A stretch of 64,000 bases of DNA from Myrica gale (taxonomy: Eukaryota > Streptophyta > Magnoliopsida > Fagales > Myricaceae). The stretch is from positions 6,579,501 through 6,643,500 of the forward strand of contig OZ005611.1 of assembly GCA_963930655.1 (NCBI GenBank), written 5' to 3'. Below the pieces are notes generated by a model, which searched no databases, was not told the origin of the DNA, and saw only the letters and a list, made by a program, of their open reading frames with translations. Both the position numbers and the translations under genes were made by a program. This document shows, piece by piece, positions 28,272-40,640 of the stretch; position 1 is the stretch's first letter, and each line of letters opens with the position of its first letter.

Positions 28272-28973
28272 CTTTATAAACATATTGTTGTGTAGTTCTT
28301 TCATCTTCATGTATCTTTCCTCTCGGAGAAATTACAAAAAGCTTCAGGTGCAAAAAGAGTAAATATTTTATATGCTCAATGACTAGAATAATTTGCAATA
28401 TGCTAAATCACACATCTGTTTAAAGAAGCCACAGATCGCAATCAGGTTGATTTCCTCATTTGGTAAGTAGGGGTATCCGTGGAAGAAATAGAAGGGCTTG
28501 GTAAAAATTGAAGAGTCTACAGAATTCATGGTATCTTCTTGCTGACATTTAGACCATCTGCAAGTGGTTACACTTCCAAGAGAATTATATCTCGATGACC
28601 AAAAAAACTCTGGTGTCTGCTACACTACATTGCCAAATGTATCGAGTTCAGAAGTCGGAATCACTGTCAAGGAACTGTAAATTGTATGAGCGACCCGTCA
28701 GCTTTACACACTTCATTTCTCTGAACCTCAGTTTTACCCACTAAAAAAACTCTCCACATATTCTCTGTTTGTCACGACGAGAGATGAGATTCCTGCCGAT
28801 CAAACTAATCAGATCTTTTCGACTTGGAACCAACATGTAATTGAAGCCAGAGAACTGAACACTAACTTCCTCTGATTATTATGTTCTGATGGTTTAAAGT
28901 TGAAAGAAAATATTGATGGTGATCCGTTAGAATACATAATATGGTGGGTAGACTTCACTGACCTGTTTTTGCA
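28272..28973. other. GnT1 3' flank
   Basis: Presumed 3' UTR and downstream flank of GnT1. No other gene or repeat is recognised. Confidence 0.45.
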
Positions 28974-31900
28974 TCAAGCACCTTCAATCCCAAGCTTCTT
29001 GAGGGAATCTGGACCAATGAGGAATACACGCCTAGGGGTTTGGTATCGGAAAACCACTACTCCTTTATATGCTGTCCTTGGTATACCATCCTGGAAAATG
29101 AGGAAAAGCAAGAAGATAAGCACGGCATGCATTTTTACGAACATGCTGGACAAGATCAGCTCTAAATAAAGATATCACAAGGACATTTGTGACAACACAA
29201 TAAGGAAAAGAGGCCTGATCATTACATAATCAATATTGTAGTTTGTAGCTGCTAATGTGCCTGGAAGCAGGTGTCCATAAAGGTCGGTGTATGACTAACT
29301 GGTCACAATGGATGCCCCAACCACTCAACAACAAGAAAGACAATTTTGATCACTTTTTAATAGCAAGCTTCACCACATGTGAAATGCAGTGATTCAAATT
29401 TACAAGAAGGAAGCCAAGTGACACTCTTTGTGCTCAATGATGTCAATGATCACGACGCAATATTTTAGCCACCTAAATGATCTAAACCCTATCTCTAATG
29501 TTGCTAGCGGAAGCTCAAGCATTTGCACATTTTCTGGCACACGAGTTATCCAAAATATCATCCACCATATTCACCGAGAACAATACATTTTAGTCCTTGA
29601 GTGATGTTTGGAAAGCAAAAATTTAAAGAATTTTAAGTTTAAAGAGAAAATTTTGAGAATTTGACTTCTATGAAGGTTTGTAAAAAGTTAGTGAAAAAGT
29701 TTAAGAATGTTTGATTGTAGAATGATTTTTATTGAAGCTTGTTTAAGAAGAGAAAGATTTGGTGGATTTTTTTTATTATGAAAAAGTATAGAAGTTTGTG
29801 TGAAAATGTGTTGGAATTTGTGTGAAAATTTTGAGATTTTGTTGTTTCTTTATAAAAAAATACTTGTTCAATTTTTTTTTAAAGTGAATATTTTGATTGT
29901 ACCAAACATCAGTATTAGCATCAATGAAAGAAAAGGTACAGAATAAAAGTGAGTAATTACCTTCCACTCTTCGAAAATTCCGAACTGGCGTGCAATGCGT
30001 TCAAAGTCAAATTGGTCGCGGTACTGTATTCGTACATCACCATCTATGTTATATGCCTTTAGTACAACATCACTTCCTTGGAGAGGTTTAGCCTTTTTCA
30101 CAAGGTCTGCAAAGTGCTTCGTGAACTTCTCCTGAAAAATGAAAAAAAAAAATTATTGACCTTAAATATAATGAGGCTGCAGTCGCTTTAACAAGAACTA
30201 CGATATATCTTACCTCCATCAGGTAGCTCAAATCCATTGACTTCCAATCAACCTTTGGGAAACAAAAGGCAGAAGCAAAGTTCAACTTGAAAATGTAGAC
30301 ATACGCAATCAAACAAAACACGAGAGCCAGAGAGAAGTTGATACTTACCTTGACGTCATTCATCTTAATTGGCTCAAGATACTGCTTAAAGAACTGCCCC
30401 AAACTAGAACCCTACAAGAAGTCATTGGGCTTGAAGCCATTACAACATTTGAAAAGGACCCAAAGTCCATACACCACAATAAGGCCCAAAAGCCCGCAGA
30501 TACAACAGGACACAAAGCCTGCATACCACAACTGAGCCAGAAGGCCCACAAAGATTGAGGCCCAAAGGCCTCAAAACCAGGATCGCTGCAAACGGAGGCA
30601 TCTTTCGTCAGAGAAGAGGATACAACGGTGGTACCTTGATCCTTCTTCCACAGACGAACCTCCATGCAAGCGCCAGCAAAGGTGAAAGAGCACACAATAG
30701 CTCCCAGCAAAAAACGAAGTTCTAGAGAGGAGGCAGAGCCTCTCTCTCTCGAAACTGGAAGTTATATAAGTAAGTTCTAAGCATATTTGCTATTTCAAGG
30801 AGAATATTGGACTTTGTATAAAGATCTGGTGACATCAGTGAGAGATGTCTAGTATTTCCCTGCCTAAGATGCATGTACATATATATCTGAATGTTCATCA
30901 AGTCAATATGCCAATCTATGGCTGCATAAGTACACCTGGGGTTCACGATGATCATAACCAAAAGAAATATAAACTTAATCACGTTAAACATACATACATG
31001 CTCTCCAAAATTATAGGTTCTGCAAACTTCTGGACGAAGAAATTGTCGACCCTTGTGATTCTCTTTCAACCGCAACCAGTCATCCCAGTACGTGGGGTTT
31101 TGTTAAAGAAAATTTCAAAAAGAGACGCATCAATATTGACAAATAGTCAGATCTAAGCACAAGAATACACTAAACTACAAGGATATGCCTTTGGCCATTT
31201 TGGAGACAGCTCATCCCATATTGATCTAGAAAGCATCCACCCAAGTCCAGGAAAGAAATCTGAACGATAGAGTGCATCTGCAGAGCGCATCCGATTGCAG
31301 ATCAGGTTAACAATAGGAAAAGAAAATTCTGTTTCAGTTGATTGTGGAAATCTCAATAGATCAAATCATGCAGGAATGATACTAAAAGAGGTGAAATTTC
31401 GAAAATAACATACAAGGATCATTCACAAACTGCTTCTGTCCATTGTCATTCCATGACGAAACAGCCATAATGGACCTGCCATGGTTCAATATCAAAAACA
31501 ACAAAATCAAAGCTCCAGGAATTTGGTACTATAACTCGTGCAAAATGATATCAAACATACAAGCGGTTGAGTTCCCAGAAGCATACTTATCCTTTTCAAG
31601 GAGAGTTGCTGTAGCCTCAAAGTAATCGAAAAAGTCGGGTGCAATTTCCATATCATCTATGTCCATGTATTTTTTTATCAGTCAACAGTCTTTCCATAAA
31701 CTCCGGGAGAAATAACAAAGAGCGAAGGAGAAAACAAAAGAAGAAGAAGAGCAACTTAACCTTCAAGTATGATTACTCGGCTAAAGTTATGCTTATAGAA
31801 CAATTCATCCAATGCCCACTTGTAGTGACCTAGAAAAAGCAAGTTTCTGAGCAGTGAAGTTTACATAAGTTATCAAATAAGAAGACGATATCCTTACGGG

Positions 31901-34900
31901 CAATTTTGTAGTATGCAATCAACTCTCCAGGGCTTTCAGTTTCCATTGATCTAAAATCCAAGTGCTGCAATGAAATGAAGTGAGTGTTCAAGATAACCTG
32001 GGCTGGCTCTGTATTGAGATTTGAGGCTAATCCGGAGGACATATATATTGATAGACATTAAACTCTCTAATTACACTGTTTTAAACAAATAAACTTGTGA
32101 TATGCTCATTTACAACCACCCCAAGAAAATAGCGAACATTTATATTAGATACTGAATTCTTAATTTCTTATAAAACATATACATATTAAACAACTGAGGG
32201 GAATCCCTCAATCTGCATGAACACCAGTTTCAGCAGCACAAAAAAGTCTGCCTTTTTTTTGGGTAAAATGAACACCACCTTTTTCATTTGAAACACATCT
32301 AAAACAACATGTGTGAAATACAATTTGATAGAGCAACCAAACTTACTGATCTACCAGTACTTGACCATGAAAAAACAAAATCTCCATCAAATAAAAGCGC
32401 TACAACAAAACGATATATTACCTGCATATACCCTAGTTCATCATAACTCAAAGCCTTACTTTTAACATCTGGGTTTGATCCATCCTGAGATAAAGTAAAA
32501 GCCATCAAAGTTGAGCTGTTTAGTCACATCTAAATCATAGCTTTAAAACAAGGTCTATGTGTTAACCATACCCATAAGACAAAACTGAGATTTTTGTCAC
32601 AGCAAAAAGAAGACTATAAAACTAAGTACCTGGGATACAAAAAGAGGATACTTCGAGGCAAGAGAATTTTGATACCTAGAAAATGGAGAATCGTGCCAGA
32701 AGGTCAGCTGAAAATGAGAAAAACTAGGCTAAACGAGCGAAGTCATGGAACTCATGTTGTAAATGTAAAACATACTTTAAGACAGATTTGATCGTCCTTT
32801 CCAGATAATCAGCACGACTGCATGCCATAATTACAACTGCTGCCACTGGCACCTAATAAGTTTGGCTAAATGACCCATTAGAAGGATTAGAAGCAATGAC
32901 CGGAGAGAAGAAAGCAAGCTAGGAAGTACCCTGACCTGTTCTTTGTTTGTCCGTCTCTGTAGGCCTTTCCCTAAAAGTTGAAAGAAAAGAGGATGCTAAA
33001 GTTCCTTGAACAGAAAGGCAATCTAATATGTATATGGCAATGACAAAAGAAATAAGCCTCAATGCAGCTGCACAGAAATTTTAATTAATAATATGGCAAT
33101 ATACGAGTAAGAATGCTACAAAATGACCAATTCAAAAGACAAAAGCTCAAGTCAATTGACCACAGAGCAGCAAAGGCGAAAGATCTGTAAAATCCATACA
33201 ACACAGAAAATAACAGAGAGTTGAATGATATCTTTCAAGTGTATCATTTGAATGGTATTAGAGAGTCTTACTATTCTATTGGACAATTATATTTCCTTCT
33301 TTTAATTGATGAGGTTGGAAAAGAGGAGAGCAAATGAAAAAATTAGTAATCACACAATAGAGACTGGCGGTATTGTACCATTTTTCTTATTCGGGTCTGT
33401 TGTGTTGTAGCTTCATAATGAAGATTGGATTTATCATTTGGATGAACTCCATTGCTAATATCTCTTCTTTTCGGTCCATGATCCACTCTTATCATAGTAT
33501 GTGCACCCTATGGCATGTAACTCTTTCTTTCATGACAAGAAAATTGCTTTCCAAGGCAATGAAACCAGGACAAAAAATAGGTTTTCGTTCCACACTTCCC
33601 CATCCTCCTCCACTTTCTGGATCACAAATCAGCCGCTATCCTTTGATGGCTCTCCAAGTCAAAAAGTTTAAAATTTTGACTCAAGGATCATGAAGCCAGT
33701 ATTTTTTCCCCTAGAGAGTTGGTGGGTTAAAGAGAGACCCCATATTGGACTAGGTCTCATTGTCACTAGAATAATCTACCCCAGAACGAAGCCTCCACTT
33801 CAGCAAACAGATCAACCATTAACGAGTAATCCTAATATGGGTATATTTGATCTGGGGATTTTTTGCATTCCATCCGCACTTTGGAAGTCCATGAAGTAGG
33901 CCTCTTTCTATTCATCCAAGATGACTTAAAAACATGGTGATAGGGTCAAAAATAAGTTCCCACTTTGTGGAGACAACGAGATTAATTTCACAAACTTTTC
34001 AATAATGGACTATTTCCTGTGTATGGTTCAGATAAGAAAACAATCTTATTACACCTCATAATGTTGGTCTCTGAAGCCCTCATCATTTAAAATAAGCAAG
34101 TTTCAGGCTTCCAAATATTTTTCCAGCAATTAAACATGATGATAAGCTTCATGTTGACCTGAAATATTTTTCAGGTTTTCTCATACGACTTGCTCAATCA
34201 GCATTCGATAATAAACCAAAATTTTCACAAAAGTGATGCTTATCAAATGTAGCACAGGGAAGGAAACGTCAACAGATAGAACAAGGATAAAAGAGAGTTT
34301 ACTGCAGTATTGGCTACTTCGTACTTTCAAGTTCTTCAACAAGGGCCTTCAGTTGTCCACACTCTTGCTCTCGGAGTTTCCTTTCTTCTGAAAGAGTGAG
34401 TAGCAGTCTTAGAAGGATAAGTAACAATGCCATCAGATTATAATGGTTACTTCCCAAATAGACTGATCAAAGTTATCCTATGTAATCACTAGAATCATAA
34501 ACCACAATTTTCATAGATATGTCACCATACAATGCAAAAGTAACTCTGACAATCTTACGGACAGTAGGGTGCAGATCACAACTTGGGAAGTCATTCAATG
34601 ACCTAGACAAGCAAATTTCTTGATAAAGACTCCAAACAATGTACCCAAAGCAGTTTTACAACAAATATGAAACATTTTTTATTCAGTACTTCATTCATAA
34701 TAATAACTTAGTTGTGGCCTAACTGATAGGTCCCTATGCTTTCTCTCACAAGTCACAGCCTAGGCAAAACATACGAACATTACTTAGAGCATCATATATC
34801 ACATTCAAATAAGAGAGACTAGAGAGTGAACCAACCCACCTTCTAGGGACACGATCCGTCCTTGCTGCATACTTATTTGATCAATCAGTAATCTCGTTTG

Positions 34901-35408
34901 GCTTGTACAAAGGTTCTCAGCTTCCTCCTATGAGATGTAAACCAACGTGAAAGAAACGTCAAAAACAATGAAAGCAACAGGCGCGGACCCAAAGACAGGC
35001 AATCCTCAAAGACGCTCACCGAAGCAGCAAGCTTATCAGCATATTCCGATTGCGTGGCTGACAGCCTCAGCTGCGCAAAACAAAGACGAAACAAAACAGC
35101 ATAATTCATTACAAAATTAGGACGTTGGGTAACGTACACATTACGAGCTCTAAATTCGAAAAAAATGATTCACAAACTTCCTCCACTGAAGTTCCCATCC
35201 AGCGAGATTAATTCGCAGTTTAATCAAATCAGTATAAGCAGCCACAGCAAAACTAGTTACGACGAAGCGATAAACTTTGGTCGCGAATCTTCGTCTAGAG
35301 TAACAGTGTATGTGTCTATAGAGGTGTTTGAGAGGGTACCTGAACGTAGATGAAGGCGACGGCAGCAACGAGAAGAAGGAACCGATAATCGCAGAGAATG
35401 TTTGCCAT
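28974..35408 (-). CDS. GNTI: Alpha-1,3-mannosyl-glycoprotein 2-beta-N-acetylglucosaminyltransferase I
   Basis: Eighteen exons: 35340-35408, 35020-35070, 34840-34927, 34325-34387, 32936-32970, 32776-32852, 32630-32675, 32422-32484, 31898-31964, 31761-31829, 31587-31656, 31414-31475, 31187-31277, 30998-31091, 30349-30411, 30214-30252, 29961-30131, 28974-29090. They give 444 residues, the length of Arabidopsis CGL1/GnTI. The enzyme adds GlcNAc from UDP-GlcNAc to Man5GlcNAc2 in the Golgi, starting complex N-glycans. It is a type II membrane protein: a short cytosolic N-terminus, one TM (about 7-24, FLLLVAAVAFIYVQ), a Gln/Glu-rich stem, then the GT13 catalytic domain. That domain has VVIMACSRADYLERT, FVSQDG, the metal-binding EDD (residues about 209-211), SSWNDNGQKQF and YNFGEHGSSLGQFF. 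Intron 13 is a U12-type AT-AC intron; the others are GT-AG. Confidence 0.96.
29602..29912. mobile_element. MITE-like element in GnT1 intron 17
   Basis: The terminal sequences TGATGTTTGGAAAGC and (complemented) TGATGTTTGGTACAATC bound an AT-rich, non-coding stretch of about 310 bp. The target duplication is not resolved. Confidence 0.5.
30415..30760. other. Unclassified insert-like sequence in GnT1 intron 14
   Basis: A less AT-rich block begins right behind the exon 15 acceptor. It contains repeated AAGGCCCA/GGCCCAAA motifs and a 116-codon antisense open frame without known domains. The same AAGGCC/GGGCCTT flavour occurs near 35750-35830, suggesting a dispersed repeat. Confidence 0.35.
31092..31186 (-). 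other. U12-type AT-AC intron of GnT1
   Basis: A 95-bp intron whose sense 5' end is ATATCCTTGT and whose 3' end is CCCCAC. The branch-site-like TTCTTTAAC lies about a dozen bases before the 3' end. This is the consensus of introns removed by the minor spliceosome. Joining at these dinucleotides gives the invariant KWPKAYWDDWLRLKE; a GT-AG reading of the same region breaks it. Confidence 0.9.
33360..33910 (+). other. Unidentified open-frame-rich block in GnT1 intron 4
   Basis: Two open frames (33373-33693, 106 codons; 33690-33899, 69 codons) overlap by four bases on the strand opposite to GnT1. I recognise no domain. The surrounding 1.35-kb intron is otherwise AT-rich. It may be a repeat fragment. 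Confidence 0.25.
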
Positions 35409-36051
35409 CTTCGGAGTAACAGTGTATGTCTAATTTGCTTCGGATCTGAAGTGGAATCAGACGTCTTCGCTTGAGAGAAATTGTTGATTAATTTAATCTG
35501 CGAATGCTCTATAAGCTCTGATAAAAAAAAAAAAGAATGCTCTATAAGCTCTGCAAATGTTCTCATTTACTATGATGGTTTAAGTGGGTTTTAACCCGAG
35601 TTCACTCGGACTCGGCCCCCGGTCAATTTCATGACTTGCGGTTCATTTTTACTTCTATTTTTTTTTATTTCTTTTGGTCAATATCGGTAATCTTAAATAA
35701 AATAAATAGTAGGGGAACTGAATTTGCTTGGTCCGACCTACCCAAAGGTTTGAAGCCTTTAAGGCCTGGTTGTTTGTGGCCCCTTTGGGCCTTAATCAGA
35801 GTTATAATGGACTGTGCCTCCATTAATGTAATCGGTTTTTGAGGCCCATGTATGCTCAGCACCCATACATGATACAATCTCTCGTCTCCCTTGTGAGATG
35901 AATGCTGAAATTATCAAGGGAAAAAAAAGACTAGAAGGGTGCCAATCATGATCAGTATTCTCACATCATGTAACAGTACAATGATGTATTCATACAGATA
36001 GAATGAGATATGCTTGGAATCCCTTTAGAATCCCGTTGGGGTCTCAAAATA

Positions 36052-36086
36052 CATTGAGCGCTCGAGCGGTCGTCGAGCGCTCAATG
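36052..36086. repeat. Perfect 14-bp inverted repeat (hairpin)
   Basis: The arms CATTGAGCGCTCGA and TCGAGCGCTCAATG are separated by 7 bases. Outer sequence extends the symmetry imperfectly (AATCCCG on the left, CGGGATT on the right). Confidence 0.85.
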
Positions 36087-36259
36087 CACAGCGGGATTTC
36101 CAGCATTTCTCCAGATAGAATACTTGAGAGCTTTTTTACATGAGAGTAGGAAGAGGCTCACTGGGCGTGTTCTTCTTTTTAGCCTGTAAGCTTTCTAGTC
36201 TTTCGTTTCGGTCGAATCACGCCGATTTGCTCAATTTTTTCATATCATCGTGTATTATT

Positions 36260-36261
<2 letters not shown>

Positions 36262-36305
<44 letters not shown>
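36262..36305. repeat. (TA)n microsatellite
   Basis: About 22 AT dinucleotides. Confidence 0.95.
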
Positions 36306-36307
<2 letters not shown>

Positions 36308-36582
36308 ATCACTGTTAGTTATTGAAATCTCCTTAAACACTTAAGGGTATAAAAATAAATTTGAAATTTTTTAGTTAAAAAAAAAAAAAAAAGAGGGAAA
36401 GGCAATTATTGAGCTCTCCACCTTAGTATTGAGTATGGCCATAATAACGCTATCCCTAGATATGATAAGACCATTTAGAGAGTTGAGATGGCTTGTGTTT
36501 TTTGTGTGGATCAAGTCTTTGATGGGCTTTGTCCCAAACCAAAATTCAAAGGTCTACGATGGGCTAAATACTACTCATTTCA

Positions 36583-36778
36583 GGGTGCGTTTGTGTACCA
36601 AAATTTTATCCCCTCTAAAATTTTAACACAATTAAATATTACAATATAATCTCTCTCCCCATCAAATCATTACTATTTACTACAAAAAATATAAAAAATT
36701 ACCTCTCTCTTCACTTTTTCACTAAACTCAATACCTAAAATTTTAACAACACTAAAATTTTACAACACAAACACAACC
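36583..36778. mobile_element. MITE with TCA target duplication
   Basis: A 196-bp element with TIRs GGGTGCGTTTGTGTACCAAA and (complemented) GGTTGTGTTTGTGTTGTAAA. It is flanked by TCA at 36580-36582 and 36779-36781. The interior (for example CTCTTCACTTTTTCACTAAA) matches the complement of the element at 61657-61851. Confidence 0.75.
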
Positions 36779-38181
36779 TCACAGTTTGCTTTGAAAAATC
36801 AATCTTCTTTAAACCACACAATACGAAAGTAGCGGCTGATATGGGAGTCAAAAGCTTCTGGTTAACGTCAGATTTCAATCCGCCTCAACACAATGTTTGG
36901 TAACGCGATCTAGCATGCCGTCAACGTTACAATTAACATGAGGTCGTTGCGGTATAATTATAATATAGTTTAAAGCGGCGATCTTACCCTTATTGTCTTC
37001 TTGACTCTTGAGGCGGCTTTAATTGGTCCATCTAAAGACTGTTACGAAATTGAGCATAATTTTCACGGTGGTATATAGTCGTCTTAAGAAGTTCAAAGGT
37101 CGAAATAGTCAAATTTCCCACAGAATTACATAAAACAGTGTAGTAAGAATAACTAGGCAACGTATTTAAATCAAAACATCAAATAACTTGCGAATGCTGG
37201 ACGCATTTGACAAGTCATATGATTCCGCTGGCCATGAATAGAATGATTATTCTAATAATTGGTCAATTAAAGCCGATCTAATTTGTATTAATCATAATTC
37301 AAACATGATTGGACACATTAATTTGATTTATTTTAGGGTCCATATTATTATAAACTTTAAGCGGACAGTATCTACTTCTTGTGCCTCTCTCGAGATTGTA
37401 TCAAAAATTTTAAAGAATCTAAAATCCCATTTCCAAGCTCAGTTTCAAAATATAAGAATTGGCCATGGTTTGTCAGATATTATTAGCCTTAATAGGAATT
37501 CCATAACTGAAATAAATAAATATCCCAGTATTTGTTTTCTTGGTAATATCAATCTCCCAAAAACAAATTAAGAAAAGTGGATAAGTGATTCCGTCAAATT
37601 TAGGAGGTTGGCTTTTTGGACGACCAAAGATCACAAAAAGATTTGGCATTAATTTTGTTTTAATAAGAGAACTAACAACCGAGTTACTGTCCGCAGCCAA
37701 AGATTCGACCCCATTCTCATTTCTCTGCGCGCTTATCCTTCTGCTTTTGTTCCAACCGCAAAATTGCATTCCATATAAATCTTCGGCCTTCCTCAATTTC
37801 TTGGGAGCATCATATTCATCAGATGTTTTGGGGATAGCAACCTGTTTTCCCAAAGAAAATTCCCCGAGATTTTCCTCTCAATATCATCGATAAGAAATAC
37901 GTGTAGAAATCATCGGGCGTCCAGTATATTTCTTTCCATTTTCACTTGCCAGAACTCCTAGAAACAATCTGAAGTTTTGAGTGTTCCCCTGTTCCGTGTC
38001 ATCTCCTCTGATCCTGTCCAACTCCTTTGCTAACTCTTTACTCCAATCCCCTGGAGCCACCCACATACCAAAGCCAATCCCAGCTATCTTGTTCTCCCTG
38101 GTACGTAGTATTGCAAATTTGTACGATCAGAGGAGAAAGAAGAAGAAAAGGGTCAGACTTTAATCTCGCTCAGAGAGGATA

Positions 38182-39444
38182 ATGGTTTTGGAACCTGGGT
38201 CTTCCTCTAATGCATTGAAAGCTCCACCCCCACCCAGAGAAGACACGCCGCTTCTGGGTAAGCCACAAGCTTTGTCCTCCCAATTCAAGACCTTTGCCAA
38301 TGTTTTCATTGCTATTGTGGGGGCTGGCGTTTTGGGTCTCCCCTACGCCTTCAAGCGCACCGGCTGGGTCACGAGCCTCCTCATGCTCTTCTCCGTTGCC
38401 GCTCTCACTCACCACTGCATGATGCTCCTGGTCTACACTCGCCGCAAGCTCGAATCCCTTAATGGGTACTCCAAGATTACGTCTTTTGGCGATTTGGGTT
38501 TCATGGTCTGTGGCTCAATTGGGAGATTGCTTGTTGATATTCTGATTATTTTATCTCAGGCTGGTTTTTGCGTCAGCTATCTAATTTTCATTGGCAATAC
38601 TTTGGCCGATCTTATCAATTTGAACCCCAGAATTCTGGGATGGGCCCCAAAGAGTTTTTACATATGGGGTTGTTTGCCCTTTCAGTTGGGCTTGAATTCG
38701 ATTCCAACGTTGACCCTTTTAGCTCCTTTGAGTATTTTTGCTGATGTGGTTGATATTGGGGCTATGGGAGTGATGATGGTCGAGGACGTGGTGGTTTTTC
38801 TGAAACAAAGGCCTGCTGTTGAGGCCTTTGGGGGTCTTTCTGTCTTCTTTTATGGCATTGGCGTGGCCATTTATTCCTTTGAAGGGATTGGAATGGTTTT
38901 GCCATTAGAGTCAGAGACGAAAGATAAGAAGAATTTTGGTAGAGTATTGGCCTTGACCATGGCTTTCATTTCCTTGATGTATGGAGGATTCGGAGCGTTG
39001 GGTTACTTTGCTTTTGGTGAAGAAACGAACGACATCATCACAGCTAACTTAGGCCCAGGCTTGGTGAGTACTCTGGTTAAAGTTGGCCTCTGCGTGAATT
39101 TATTCTTTTCGTTGGCAATAATGATGAACCCGGTTTATGAGATAGTGGAAAGGCGGTTTTCGGGTGGTACCTACTGCCTGTGGCTGAGATGGTTGCTGGT
39201 TTTCTTCGTGTGTTTGGTGGCTTTGTTGGTCCCAAATTTTGCTGACTTCTTGTCATTGGTGGGGAGCGGTGTTTGCTGTGCTTTGGGCTTTGTTTTGCCG
39301 GCCTTGTTTCATTTGCTGGTGTTTAAGGAGGAGCTGGGGTGGAAAGGATGGTCTTTGGACATGGGGATTGTTGTGTTAGGAATTGTTCTGGCGGTTTCAG
39401 GAACTTGGTACGCTCTCCTTGCAATTTTCTCTGCAGATATGTAA
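38182..39444 (+). CDS. AVT3: Vacuolar amino-acid transporter, AVT3 type
   Basis: An intronless gene for a 420-residue member of the amino acid/auxin permease (AAAP) superfamily, AVT3/ANT1-like group. Relatives export neutral amino acids from the vacuole to the cytosol. The N-terminus carries the acidic/proline segment PPPPREDTPLLG, with a dileucine-like tonoplast-sorting look. About eleven hydrophobic helices follow. Family hallmarks are FKTFANVFIAIVGAGVLGLP in TM1, FFYGIGVAIYSFEGIGMVLP in the middle and FSLAIMMNPVYEIVERRF near the end. Start and stop fit the family length. The gene is divergent from GnT1 (2.8 kb) and converges on EH1. The numbered paralogue (AVT3A/B/C) cannot be decided from sequence alone. 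Confidence 0.92.
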   Translation: MVLEPGSSSNALKAPPPPREDTPLLGKPQALSSQFKTFANVFIAIVGAGVLGLPYAFKRTGWVTSLLMLFSVAALTHHCMMLLVYTRRKLESLNGYSKITSFGDLGFMVCGSIGRLLVDILIILSQAGFCVSYLIFIGNTLADLINLNPRILGWAPKSFYIWGCLPFQLGLNSIPTLTLLAPLSIFADVVDIGAMGVMMVEDVVVFLKQRPAVEAFGGLSVFFYGIGVAIYSFEGIGMVLPLESETKDKKNFGRVLALTMAFISLMYGGFGALGYFAFGEETNDIITANLGPGLVSTLVKVGLCVNLFFSLAIMMNPVYEIVERRFSGGTYCLWLRWLLVFFVCLVALLVPNFADFLSLVGSGVCCALGFVLPALFHLLVFKEELGWKGWSLDMGIVVLGIVLAVSGTWYALLAIFSADM

Positions 39445-40640
39445 TGTCGGATAAGTATCATCTGCGAATGCAAGTATAGAGTCAATTATGATCTGTCTTG
39501 CCAATGCCGGTAAGAAATGAAATTGTCAGTTATAAATTTTTTTTTGATAAGTTGTCAGTTATAAATTATGATGGTTTGATACTCAAATCCTAAGGAAGTT
39601 GTGAATTGTTCTGTTCCAGCGGAGTTTTGCAACAATTACCCTTGTTCTGATTTAATCATCTGATTTTACATTAGTGTGATGGGATTTTGCAAAGCAAACT
39701 TTTCTTTGGTTCTGTTGGTGGTTAACCCGTGGCAAGCATCTCGACCATGAAATTTATTAGAAGGGTCGTTCAGTTTTAGATGATTGTCAGAATCTCTGTC
39801 CATATAGTCGATGCTTCATGGTGCTGAAACCACTAGCTTCACAGTATTTTGGTATGCCTCATCTGTTAATATTCTGAGATAGCATTATTATGTCATCTTA
39901 TGCATATCTTCACTAAATATGAATTAGGGACAAACTTGTTTGTCTTCGTCCATGCTCAATGTACAGAAAGGTAGAAGAACACTGTTAGCAATATCTCCAT
40001 CAAGTTAGCTCAAATGAAATGAGATAGTTGGGGGTGGATGAATTGCAAAATAAGACATGATATAGTCGGGGAAACAGAAGTCAGTTATATAGGGTCTGGG
40101 GTACCTGCAACTGTACCTTTTATATGTGAATTAGGGATGGAGAAAAATGGCATGACCCGGAGTCTATATAAGTCTTTGAACGTTGATGCAAGCCAATGGC
40201 AAATGAGGATTTGCAAGATAGTTGGTTTGATATCTGTCTAGTCAAGCCTTCCAATTCTTGGTCATCTTCTCTCTTGTGGGGGGTTAGCTGGTCATGTCTT
40301 CTTCGAAGAACTAGAATGGTTCAAGTATAAATTTCTAGCTCTGTCATCTGGTTTGATGTACTTAATCCTTGATGATCCGAAACCTCTTCGTTTGGGTATT
40401 CTATAGGATTGAAACACTCTATTTAGGAAAGCTTTAATGGTTAATTGGCGGTTCTTGCGTTAGCCAGGAGTCCGTTGATGATAATTGATTGAGGAGAACT
40501 CCAAAGATTGAGAGGCTCATTGCTTCCGAGTTTGCAATATTTGTTTGAAGTTTATGGTTTTGCGTGCAACTTTTCAATGTTATCTTTGGGTGGCTGCGAT
40601 CATGATTTCGTTTCGTTATCTTTTTCTGCTTGGAATACAG

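Larger units (their letters stand above)
35409..38181. other. Divergent intergenic region between GnT1 and AVT3
   Basis: Promoter sides of both genes. It contains a strong hairpin at 36052-36086, a TA microsatellite and a MITE at 36583-36778. Open frames on both strands around 37305-37893 lack recognisable domains and overlap each other, so no gene is called. Confidence 0.5.

Noticed and set aside
30360..30710. 116-codon antisense-looking frame near GnT1 exon 15
   Set aside because: It overlaps a real exon in another frame and an insert-like intron block; no domain is recognised.
37305..37893. Several open frames between GnT1 and AVT3
   Set aside because: Frames overlap on both strands with no recognisable domain and no splice-supported extension.
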